The notes under the pieces: generated by a model
Database searches by the model: none
Seen by the model: the letters and a program-made list of their open reading frames with translations, nothing else
What the model was told of the DNA's origin: nothing
Position numbers and translations under genes: made by a program
NCBI GenBank assembly: GCA_018267925.1
Contig: JAFDXO010000185.1
Coordinates: 1 to 33,474, forward strand
From: Bacteroidota bacterium
Lineage (GTDB): Bacteria; Bacteroidota; Bacteroidia; Chitinophagales; Chitinophagaceae
Reading direction: 5' to 3'
Length of the DNA stretch: 33,474 bases
Part shown: positions 1 to 7,688 of the stretch, piece by piece
How positions within the stretch are numbered: the stretch's first letter is position 1
Layout: every line of letters begins with the position of its first letter

Positions 1-383
1 TCACTACTGCCGACGACTATCAAAACGGTGTAGAAAGCAGCACACAACAAATCAAAGTACGCTCCAACAAAGCATTTGGCGTAACCGTAAAAACCAGCAC
101 TGCCAACTTCAATGTAACCAACGGTGGTGTTACTACAGCTTCTACAATGCCTGCTTCTGTTCTCGGGTTAATTGTTACCAACAACAGCACAGGCGGTAAC
201 TTAGGAACCGGTTTTTCTGCATCAGCTTACAACTCTTTAAGCGCAACAGCAGCCAACCTGATTACCGGAGCTACTTATGGCGGCAACCAAAACTTTACCG
301 TGAAATATAAAGCAACACCCGGCTTTGCTTACCCTGCCGGTGTATATTCTACCGATGTAGTTTATACTGCTACACAGCAATAA
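1..383 (+). CDS. Small secreted beta-sandwich surface protein, 5'-partial (copy 1)
   Basis: The gene enters from the left edge; the reading frame is open from base 3 and ends at TAA 381-383, giving the last 127 codons. The protein matches residues 63-189 of the complete paralogue at 6194-6763 with only five differences (S/N, N/S, A/L, N/K, S/G), four of them in a short stretch around the middle. The rest of the DNA differences are mostly synonymous. It lacks the start and the signal peptide here, which must lie off the window. The end (PAGVYSTDVVYTATQQ) has the alternating pattern of a final beta strand and resembles the tails of WxL/DUF4402-like beta-sandwich proteins, but no function can be assigned. 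An ATG at 147 is internal to the frame and is not the true start. A strong terminator follows 28 bases after the stop. Confidence 0.85.
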   Translation, partial: TTADDYQNGVESSTQQIKVRSNKAFGVTVKTSTANFNVTNGGVTTASTMPASVLGLIVTNNSTGGNLGTGFSASAYNSLSATAANLITGATYGGNQNFTVKYKATPGFAYPAGVYSTDVVYTATQQ

Positions 384-411
384 ACAATCACATTCAAAAT
401 AAAAACTTGCC

Positions 412-435
412 CCCCGCTTTAGCGGGGTTTTTTTT
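412..435 (+). terminator. Intrinsic terminator of copy 1
   Basis: CCCCGC (412-417), loop TTTA, GCGGGG (422-427), then eight T. A GC-rich 6-bp stem directly followed by a U tract, placed just behind the stop at 383. Confidence 0.9.
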
Positions 436-887
436 GGTTTAGGATGGGTTAAGGCTGGTTTTCAAAAACATATACATTTTTCGGTTTTATTGTGCTGAAT
501 TTAGTGTTTTCATATTTGCATACCTTATGTAAACTTACGAACATGTTAGCATTTAGCTATTTTAGTTAGCCTGCTGGTAGATGAGCATGTGTATATGAAA
601 TAATAATATAGTTTATTAAATTAAAAAACAATTAAAATCTATGAGAAATGAAATATTATATAGGTTCATTAGTTAACTTAGCAAATCTATCATTGTAATA
701 TTTTGATAGAACTACTGTTAATTGTTATTCGTTCATACCAGGTTTTATGATCAGGTATGAGCATGAAGCGACCTGAAAATACCATGATTTAAAATGCGAC
801 TTAATAGTCTTGGAACCAGATTAAATGAAACAATAGGAGGAAGCCGAAAATCCTGTAAAGAGTAGGCATTAATTTAACTAAAATAAC
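436..887 (+). other. Long AT-rich leader region of the giant T9SS gene
   Basis: This 452-base stretch between the copy 1 terminator and the 1670-codon gene holds no convincing ORF. A box CATATTTG (511-518) with TTG (490-492) 18 bases upstream is one base off the Bacteroidota promoter pattern; if used, the 5' UTR would be about 365 bases. Inside it lies a good hairpin: GTTCATACC (731-739) pairs with GGTATGAGC (754-762), nine pairs with one G.U. Its 3' arm overlaps TCAGGT (751-756), which can pair instead with ACCTGA (771-776), so two exclusive folds are possible. I do not recognise a known riboswitch. Confidence 0.4.
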
Positions 888-3800
888 ATGAACAAAATCT
901 ATTTACACATTCAACGATGTTTGTTTGTGCTGGCGGGCTTGCTTTTTTTGTTGCCCAATCAGCAAGTGCGAGCACAAGTATCTATTGGAACAACTGGTAC
1001 ATTGTCCAGTTATTATTTTGGTCCGATTTACCGATCATCCACCTCAAGTGCATTTCAATACAGTAAGTATGCTTATTTGTACACGGCTACAGAAATAGCC
1101 GCTGCGGGAATTAACAATGGAGATCAGATTTCTGCTATAAGTTTTTACAAGAATTCTACTTTTCAATTGAGTGGAACAAATTCTGGCACCATGAAGATTT
1201 ATGCAAACAACACAACCAATACAGCTTTAACCACCGGCACTACATGGGGTGCTTTTGTGGGTACTGCGACTTTGGTTGATTCTATTGTTTACAATTCTAC
1301 ATCAAATATTCCAGGATCTGTTGGTTGGATTACCTACAACTTCACTTCACCCATTACTTATACTGGTGGTGCCTTAGAAGTTTATGTTGATTGGGCTCTT
1401 TCTCCTACGGCATCACCATATTCAGGTGGCGCATTTAATTGGTTATATGCTAGTGGATATAGCACAAACTTAACATTAGGTACGGCAAGTAGTACGGCTC
1501 TAAATGGATCATCAGCTTTAGTAGCGGTAACCTATGGCGGAACACTTCGCCCTAATACACAGTTAACATCTACTCCTGGTTCAGCATGTGCTGGTCAACC
1601 CACTTCGGGAACTTTGAACGGTCCAACATCAGTTTGTCCCAACATTACTTTTAATTTAACCACAACTGGGAGTTCTATTGGAAGTGGTATGACTTATCAA
1701 TGGCAATCATCCCCTACTGGTGCAGCAGGCAGTTGGACGAATATTACAGGCAAAACAGGATCCGCTTATTCGGGTTCACAAACGGCAACTACGTATTATC
1801 GTCGCTACATGATATGTTCAAATAGCAGCCTTGCTGATACAACAGCGTCAAAGCAAATTACCATTAATCCGGTATCTGCCTGTTATTGTACACCTACAAC
1901 AACCGGAGGTACAAGTTATTATATAACCGGCGTTTCAACAACAAATGCAGCTACCAATTTATCCTATACCTCATCAAGCGGTTCTGCGGGCTATAAAGAT
2001 TTAACGGTTACTCAACCTGCATTAGTGGTAATCCCGGGATCACCATTTAACTATTCCATAAACGTTGCAGGAGGTTCTACTTATGGTTTAGGTGTATGGA
2101 TTGATACAAACATGGATGGTACTTTCCAAACTACGGAACAGTTTGCTTCTACCGGATATTTATCACCACCCATTACAGGTGCTGTTTCTATTCCTGCAAC
2201 TGCTCGAACTGGAATTACCAGAATGAGAGTATTGGCTGCATATACACCAAGTAATCCAACAGATCCTTGTGTGAACTCCGGTTCTGGCGAATACAATGAC
2301 TTTTCAATCAATATTTATGCTCCTCCTGCGTGCTCAGGCACTCCAACAGCCGGCACGGCGTATGGTCCTGCTGCAGTTTGTGCAAATAGCTCCTTTACTA
2401 TAAAAGATACGGCATTTACCATAGCCGGATCTATATCCTATCAATGGCAGTCATCTCCAGCGGGAGCGGGAACTTGGAGCCCAATTTCAAATGCCACTAC
2501 CGCAAACTATATAGTTACTGCGGGTATAACTACAGCCACAGACTACCGATTTGTGGTAACTTGTTCCAATGGTGGTGGACAAGATATTTCTAATGTAATA
2601 TCTATCGGTGTGAATCCTTTTTACAATTGCTATTGCATTCCTGCAAGTGCTTGTACAAACGAAGGCATTACTAATGTAACGATGGGAACGTTGAACAATA
2701 CTTCCGGTTACTGTGCATCAACTTCCGGTTTTTCTGACTATAAGGGATTAGGCTCTTTGACAACGATTAGTCAAGGGACATCAACGCCTATTTCTGTTAC
2801 GGCACGCATCAATGATAATAATTCGGCATTGGGTGTTTGGATAGACTATGATGGCAATGGAGTATTTGATACTACTGAATTTACTTTACTTGGTGTAGCA
2901 CCTAACATGACCTATCCGGCAACCTATACCTATTCGGGTTCTATTGCTGTTCCCCCAACTGCTACTTTGGGTGTTACGGGGATGCGTGTTCGGGAGTCGA
3001 ATGGTGGCGGTGTGGCAAAAACATCGGCTTGTACAAACTCAGGTGTGTATGGTGAGTACGAAGATTATTTGATTACGATTGGTGCTGGTACTCCATGTGC
3101 AGGTACACCGACTGCGGGAACTGTTTCCGGTCCATCTACCATTTGCCCTTCGCTATCCTTTGCTATTAGTGCATCGGGTTTTTCATCCGGGGCTACCGGT
3201 TTGAGTTATCAGTGGCAATCCAATACCGGTTCGGGATGGCAGTCTATTTCCGGTGCTACGAACACAACTTATGCAGCTAATACCGGCATTACGATTCCTA
3301 CAAGCTATCGGTTTTATATTAGTTGCGCATCAGGTGGCGGAGACACTTCAAACATAGTAGCAGTTGGGGTTTCCACTTGGTCAAGTTGCTATTGTATCCC
3401 TTCTACCACCGATGGCACGACATACTATATTACCAACGTAACGACTACCGGTGCTGCTACAAATATCAACAACAGTACATCAAGTGGCAACGCCTCCGGC
3501 TATCATGATTATTCGGGCAATGTCCCCATAGTCGTATTTCCGGGCACTTCATTTAATTACTCAATCAACATTGCAGGTAGCTCTAATTATGGAATGGGCA
3601 TTTGGATTGATACCAATATGGATGGTACTTTTCAAGCAACAGAACAGTTTTTAACTACTTCAACCTATGTCTATCCACCAGTAACGGGCAGTATTTCTAT
3701 TCCATTGAGTGCGAGAATAGGAACAACCAGAATGAGAATCTTAGCTGCATTTACACCAGGTAATCCAACAAACCCATGTAGCAATAGTGGAAATGGAGAC

Positions 3801-5900
3801 TATCAAGATTATTCCATTTCTATTGCCATGCCAACCCCATGTTCAGGAACACCGGTTGCCGGTACAGCAACGGTCAATATGGATACCCTTTGCGTTTCTG
3901 GCAATGTGAAATTGGCAGCAACTGGCTATTCGAGTGGAAACGCGGGTATTCAGCTGAATTGGCAATCCTCACCAGCGGGTGCAAACAGCTTTACCGATAT
4001 ATTAAATGCAACTTTTGATACAATGACTGCTGCAAACATTACATCAAACACTGATTACCGCTTGCGTGTAACTTGTACAAATGGTGGAGGAACGGCATAC
4101 TCAAATATAAAGACAATCATTGTAAAGAATCCGAGTGTTGCCCAGACGATTCCGGGATCACGCTGCGGAACAGGAAATGTAACCTTGCTTGCAGTGGGAG
4201 CGAATGGAGCAAACATCAAATGGTATGATGCAGCAACTGCGGGTACGTTACAAGGGAATGGCAATGCTTTTACTACGCCGTCATTGAGTACGACAACTAC
4301 GTATTATGCAGCAGCTAATACCGGTAGTGGAATGGAAAATATGCCTACTCCAACAGCTGGAACAAGTACATTCTACACGTCAACTGTAGGTTGGGGATTG
4401 CGCTTCACGGTAAACAATCCAGCCACGATCAATTCAGTAGTCATGTATCCGTCTAATACTACGGCTGGTGCTGCTACTCTTCAAGTGAAGGTTACAGATT
4501 TATCAGATGTAGTTCTTTTTTCAGGTCCGGTTTATAGTTTCAACGTAGGTACAACTTCGGCGGCAGTTACGGTACCCGTAAATATTACAGTTCCTCCAGG
4601 TAACTATAAAATGGTGATGAGTGCAACAGGGGTTGGTAATTTAGTTCGTGAAAGTGGAGGCGTGACATTTCCTTACACAGCATTGTCAAATGCAATATCC
4701 ATCACAGCAGGAGCAAATGGGGCTGGTACAGCACAAACTACGTCTGCGTACTATTGGTTTTATGCTTGGAACATCTCTGTTGGTTGCGAAGGCACACGTG
4801 TTCCTGTAACAGCCACAGTAAATGCGGCTGCAACGGGCACAGGCTTGGCAGCCGGCGGAACTACGGTGGGCAATGCACAAACTAATGGTACTACAGTGGC
4901 CTACACCAGCTCATGTAACGATACGGTAGCCGTGATCAACTCAGGTGCTACCAATATTGGAAATACATCTGCAATTGTGCTGACCTCACCAACGGTTCAA
5001 ACCTTGGGCAACAAACCTTTTGTTCCTCGTGCTTATGACATCACACCAACGACGAACGGACCAGCAACGGTAACGTTGTATGTGCTGCAATCAGAGTTCA
5101 ATGCGTATAATGCGTGGGTAACAGCTAATGCGCCCACCATGCCGTTGTTGCCGAATAGTGCTACGGATGTAACGAAGATTCCAAACATTGTGGTAACGCA
5201 ATATCATGGATCAGCATCTGCGGGTAACAAAGGACCATTGGGCTTGTATGCGAACACGAATATTGACTTCATTCCGAACAGTTCTATTACGGTAACACCG
5301 ATGAGCAACTATTGGAAATTGACTTTCCCTGTAACCGGTTTCTCAGGCTTCTTTATCCACAGTGGTACGACACCACTTGCCATAGACCTGAAAACCATCA
5401 CCGCCACCAATGTCGGCACACGCAACCGTGTGGACTGGACAACGGGCACAGAGAAAGCAGGCGATGCGTTTGAAGTAGAGCGTAGTGTGGATGGACGCAA
5501 CTTCACCTACTTAGCAAGCATCAAAGGCAAGGGCGAAGCAAGCACGTACAGCTATTGGGATCAAAGCCCAGTAACAGGCGTGAACTATTATCGTTTGAAA
5601 TTGGTGAATGTAAGTGGTGTAAACAGCTATTCCAATGTGGTAACAGCAACGGTGAAGAGCGGCAGCTTTACGGTAGAAGCCTATCCGAATCCGGTGAGCC
5701 AATTACTAACCGTGAAAGCTTATGGCGCAACCGGCAACGGAAGCGTAACCATCACCGATGCAACGGGCAAATTGGTTCGTGTAGTCAACATGGACAACGG
5801 TCAAGTGCAAATCAACATGGAAGGATTAGCACAAGGCATGTACTTGTTGAAATATGCAGACGATCAACACACCGAAGTAATCAAGGTGAACAAGCAGTAA
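888..5900 (+). CDS. Giant modular GEVED/Ig-like surface protein with T9SS type A sorting domain
   Basis: A 1670-residue secreted protein. Residues 1-30 form a signal peptide with a long hydrophobic core ending in VRAQ. An all-beta N-terminal module (about 31-230) is followed by alternating Ig-like segments with a YQWQSSP motif (about 234-330, 479-580, 734-833, 982-1083) and three GEVED domains (about 332-478, 581-733, 834-981), each opened by CYC and carrying G[VI]WIDxxxDGxF and a final G[ED]Y.D[YF] motif. Then come another Ig-like segment, a beta-rich module (about 1150-1310), an FN3-like segment (about 1500-1590) and a T9SS sorting tail from about 1591 with YPNPVSQLLTV. It should cross the outer membrane through T9SS and be anchored or released there, as an adhesin or matrix protein; the ligand is unknown. 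The start ATG sits in an A-rich context. The last third is GC-richer than the first, suggesting a mosaic. No enzyme domain was found. Confidence 0.93.
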   Translation: MNKIYLHIQRCLFVLAGLLFLLPNQQVRAQVSIGTTGTLSSYYFGPIYRSSTSSAFQYSKYAYLYTATEIAAAGINNGDQISAISFYKNSTFQLSGTNSGTMKIYANNTTNTALTTGTTWGAFVGTATLVDSIVYNSTSNIPGSVGWITYNFTSPITYTGGALEVYVDWALSPTASPYSGGAFNWLYASGYSTNLTLGTASSTALNGSSALVAVTYGGTLRPNTQLTSTPGSACAGQPTSGTLNGPTSVCPNITFNLTTTGSSIGSGMTYQWQSSPTGAAGSWTNITGKTGSAYSGSQTATTYYRRYMICSNSSLADTTASKQITINPVSACYCTPTTTGGTSYYITGVSTTNAATNLSYTSSSGSAGYKDLTVTQPALVVIPGSPFNYSINVAGGSTYGLGVWIDTNMDGTFQTTEQFASTGYLSPPITGAVSIPATARTGITRMRVLAAYTPSNPTDPCVNSGSGEYNDFSINIYAPPACSGTPTAGTAYGPAAVCANSSFTIKDTAFTIAGSISYQWQSSPAGAGTWSPISNATTANYIVTAGITTATDYRFVVTCSNGGGQDISNVISIGVNPFYNCYCIPASACTNEGITNVTMGTLNNTSGYCASTSGFSDYKGLGSLTTISQGTSTPISVTARINDNNSALGVWIDYDGNGVFDTTEFTLLGVAPNMTYPATYTYSGSIAVPPTATLGVTGMRVRESNGGGVAKTSACTNSGVYGEYEDYLITIGAGTPCAGTPTAGTVSGPSTICPSLSFAISASGFSSGATGLSYQWQSNTGSGWQSISGATNTTYAANTGITIPTSYRFYISCASGGGDTSNIVAVGVSTWSSCYCIPSTTDGTTYYITNVTTTGAATNINNSTSSGNASGYHDYSGNVPIVVFPGTSFNYSINIAGSSNYGMGIWIDTNMDGTFQATEQFLTTSTYVYPPVTGSISIPLSARIGTTRMRILAAFTPGNPTNPCSNSGNGDYQDYSISIAMPTPCSGTPVAGTATVNMDTLCVSGNVKLAATGYSSGNAGIQLNWQSSPAGANSFTDILNATFDTMTAANITSNTDYRLRVTCTNGGGTAYSNIKTIIVKNPSVAQTIPGSRCGTGNVTLLAVGANGANIKWYDAATAGTLQGNGNAFTTPSLSTTTTYYAAANTGSGMENMPTPTAGTSTFYTSTVGWGLRFTVNNPATINSVVMYPSNTTAGAATLQVKVTDLSDVVLFSGPVYSFNVGTTSAAVTVPVNITVPPGNYKMVMSATGVGNLVRESGGVTFPYTALSNAISITAGANGAGTAQTTSAYYWFYAWNISVGCEGTRVPVTATVNAAATGTGLAAGGTTVGNAQTNGTTVAYTSSCNDTVAVINSGATNIGNTSAIVLTSPTVQTLGNKPFVPRAYDITPTTNGPATVTLYVLQSEFNAYNAWVTANAPTMPLLPNSATDVTKIPNIVVTQYHGSASAGNKGPLGLYANTNIDFIPNSSITVTPMSNYWKLTFPVTGFSGFFIHSGTTPLAIDLKTITATNVGTRNRVDWTTGTEKAGDAFEVERSVDGRNFTYLASIKGKGEASTYSYWDQSPVTGVNYYRLKLVNVSGVNSYSNVVTATVKSGSFTVEAYPNPVSQLLTVKAYGATGNGSVTITDATGKLVRVVNMDNGQVQINMEGLAQGMYLLKYADDQHTEVIKVNKQ

Positions 5901-5921
5901 GCTAAATCACCAAACTGCTAA

Positions 5922-5954
5922 AAGCCGCTCCCAGCAATGAGGAGCGGCTTTTTT
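5922..5954 (+). terminator. Intrinsic terminator of the giant T9SS gene
   Basis: A perfect 10-bp stem AAGCCGCTCC (5922-5931) / GGAGCGGCTT (5941-5950) with a 9-base loop, running into a T tract; 21 bases after the stop codon. Confidence 0.92.
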
Positions 5955-6033
5955 AGTGCCCCAAAAGGGAATTGAAAATTGTAAACGGCTTGTTAACTGC
6001 TTGTAAATCTGTGGTTAAGCAGGGGTCTAAAGG

Positions 6034-6064
6034 TTGCAGCATTTTAACCGCCGTCTAATCTTTG
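6034..6064 (+). promoter_or_regulatory. Bacteroidota-type promoter of the small surface protein gene
   Basis: TTG (6034-6036), 19 bases, then TAATCTTTG (6056-6064). This fits the -33/-7 architecture of the Bacteroidota primary sigma factor with one extra base inside the -7 box. Transcription would begin near 6070, leaving a leader of about 125 bases. Confidence 0.65.
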
Positions 6065-6098
6065 CATCGTCAAACAAAACAAACGACAACCATTTTTT

Positions 6099-6133
6099 TA
6101 AACAAAAACAAACAAAACAAACAAAACAAACAA
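6099..6133 (+). repeat. AAAC/AAAAC microsatellite-like tract in the 5' leader
   Basis: A G-free, T-free run of AAAC and AAAAC units; a shorter cluster (6170-6191) precedes the true start. In bacteria that do not use Shine-Dalgarno pairing, an A-rich unstructured leader favours ribosome entry, so this is plausibly a translation enhancer. Confidence 0.6.
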
Positions 6134-6136
6134 GTC

Positions 6137-6163
6137 ATGAACCGAGCGAAGCGACGAACATGA
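6137..6163 (+). CDS. Possible 8-codon upstream ORF in the leader
   Basis: ATG 6137 opens a frame MNRAKRRT ending at TGA 6161-6163. Its start lies in AACAAGTCATGAA, the same context as the real gene start at 6194 (AACAAGTCATGAA), 57 bases downstream. GTCATG (6134-6139) and CATGAC (6159-6164) form a perfect 6-bp inverted repeat that pairs the uORF start with its stop. It could be a leader peptide, a decoy start or only a by-product of a short duplication; no function is shown. Confidence 0.35.
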   Translation: MNRAKRRT

Positions 6164-6193
6164 CACCTTTAAAAAACAAACAAACAACAAGTC

Positions 6194-6763
6194 ATGAAAA
6201 AGATCATCATCGCAACAGCAGCCATCATCGGATTCGCAACAGCAGCCAACGCACAAGCACCCAGTACAGCCAACGCATCGGGAACAGCTACACAAACCGT
6301 TCAACTTGCTTTGAGCAACGCGCTTGAAATCACCTTCGTAGCCAACAACTCAGCTACTGGAGCAACCGTAAGTATTCCTTTCACTACTGCCGACGACTAT
6401 CAAAATGGTGTAGAAAGCAGCACACAACAAATCAAAGTACGCTCCAACAAAGCATTTGGCGTAACTGTTAAAACCAGCACTGCCAATTTCAACGTAACCA
6501 ACGGCGGTGTTACTACAGCTTCTACGATGCCTGCTTCAGTTCTCGGATTAATTGTTACCAACAACAACACAGGCGGATCTTTAGGAACAGGATTTTCAGC
6601 CTCTCTCTACAAATCTCTTGGTGCAACAGCAGCAAACCTGATTACCGGAGCTACTTATGGCGGCAACCAAAACTTTACTGTGAAATATAAAGCAACACCC
6701 GGCTTTGCTTATCCTGCCGGTGTATATTCTACTGATGTAGTTTATACTGCTACGCAACAATAA
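6194..6763 (+). CDS. Small secreted beta-sandwich surface protein (copy 2, complete)
   Basis: A 189-residue protein with a clear signal peptide, residues 1-20, cut after ANA before Gln21. The mature part is rich in Thr, Ala, Asn and Val, has no Cys, and shows alternating beta strands ending in PAGVYSTDVVYTATQQ; the fold resembles WxL/DUF4402-like sandwiches, by inference only. It has neither a lipobox nor a T9SS tail, so its route past the inner membrane is open. Of its 16 Asn codons 14 are AAC, whereas the threonine aldolase-like gene nearby uses AAC in 3 of 17, so codon use points to very high expression, in line with its promoter, A-rich leader and terminator. It is a near-duplicate of the partial gene at the left edge. 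Possible roles are a matrix or fibre subunit, or a partner of the giant protein between the copies. Confidence 0.9.
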   Translation: MKKIIIATAAIIGFATAANAQAPSTANASGTATQTVQLALSNALEITFVANNSATGATVSIPFTTADDYQNGVESSTQQIKVRSNKAFGVTVKTSTANFNVTNGGVTTASTMPASVLGLIVTNNNTGGSLGTGFSASLYKSLGATAANLITGATYGGNQNFTVKYKATPGFAYPAGVYSTDVVYTATQQ

Positions 6764-6785
6764 GTTTTTCATTCGCAATAATCAT

Positions 6786-6820
6786 AAAACCCTGTCTTAA
6801 TAACGGGGTTTTATTTATTT
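6786..6820 (+). terminator. Intrinsic terminator of copy 2
   Basis: AAAACCCTGT (6786-6795) pairs with ACGGGGTTTT (6803-6812), ten pairs including one G.U, followed by ATTTATTTT. Confidence 0.85.
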
Positions 6821-6845
6821 TGGCACATCAAACACGATTTTATTT

Positions 6846-7688
6846 ATGCGCTGGATGGGACAACGCGAAAGCGATAATGTAGAAGACCGCAGAGGAATGA
6901 GCGGTGGAAAAATTGTTGGCGGTGGTATTGGCGTAACCCTCATCGCTATTGTAATTTACTTGTTAGGCGGAGACCCCTCACAAGTGTTGCAAAATAGTAG
7001 TGTCAATGTGCCTCAACAAAATACTTATCATGAAACAGCAGCCGACTCTGTGGCAAAAAGTTTTGTTCGAGTTGTATTAGCCAACACCGAAGATGTTTGG
7101 ACAGACCAGTTTACAAAAATGGGTGAAACATATCAACGACCTAAGTTGGTTTTGTTCACCATGTCCACTCAAAGTGGCTGTGGAGGAGCAAGCGCATCCA
7201 CTGGTCCATTTTACTGCCCTTCTGATGAAAAAGTGTATATAGACCTTTCATTTTACGATGAACTAAAAAACCGATTTCATGCTCCGGGCGAGTTTGCCAT
7301 GGCTTATGTCATTGCACATGAAGTAGGGCATCATGTACAACACTTATTAGGTATTTCTGACAAAGTACATCAACTGCAACAGCAAGGATCTCAGGAGCAA
7401 GCGAATGCACTTTCAGTTCGATTAGAGCTACAAGCAGATTTTTTAGCCGGCATGTGGGCGCATCATGCACAACAAATGAAAAACATTCTTGACCCTAACG
7501 ATATTGATGATGCATTGGCAGCCGCTAATGCTATCGGTGATGATCGGTTGCAACAAGAAGCACAAGGATATGCAGTGCCTGAAAGCTTTACGCATGGCAC
7601 TTCTAAGCAAAGAATGTACTGGTTTAAAAAGGGATTTGAAAGTGGAAATTTGAATGATGGGAATACGTTTGATTCAAATGCTTTATAG
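6846..7688 (+). CDS. Neutral zinc metallopeptidase (YpfJ family, PF04228)
   Basis: A 280-residue membrane-anchored putative peptidase. It starts MRWMGQRESDNVEDRRG, the usual family N terminus, which fixes the start at 6846 and not at Met4. One transmembrane segment (about 25-43) is followed by the peptidase domain. The zinc site is visible as HEVGHH at 158-163 (H158, E159, H162), with E194 in the LELQADFLAG motif as the likely third ligand. Substrate and biological role are unknown for the family. Length is normal. The stop TAG shares its last base with the GTG start of the next gene, so the two are translationally coupled. Confidence 0.93.
   Translation: MRWMGQRESDNVEDRRGMSGGKIVGGGIGVTLIAIVIYLLGGDPSQVLQNSSVNVPQQNTYHETAADSVAKSFVRVVLANTEDVWTDQFTKMGETYQRPKLVLFTMSTQSGCGGASASTGPFYCPSDEKVYIDLSFYDELKNRFHAPGEFAMAYVIAHEVGHHVQHLLGISDKVHQLQQQGSQEQANALSVRLELQADFLAGMWAHHAQQMKNILDPNDIDDALAAANAIGDDRLQQEAQGYAVPESFTHGTSKQRMYWFKKGFESGNLNDGNTFDSNAL

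Noticed and set aside
641..676. 11-codon frame (MRNEILYRFIS) in the long leader before the giant gene
   Set aside because: Short, no conserved context or structure; such frames are expected by chance in AT-rich DNA.
6099..6191. AAAC repeats considered as a CRISPR-like or transposon-end repeat
   Set aside because: Units are 4-5 bases with no spacers and no terminal inverted repeats; they form a simple-sequence leader.
6098..6304. Cys- and Val-rich frame antisense to the AAAC leader
   Set aside because: It is the direct translation of the complementary simple repeat and not a gene.
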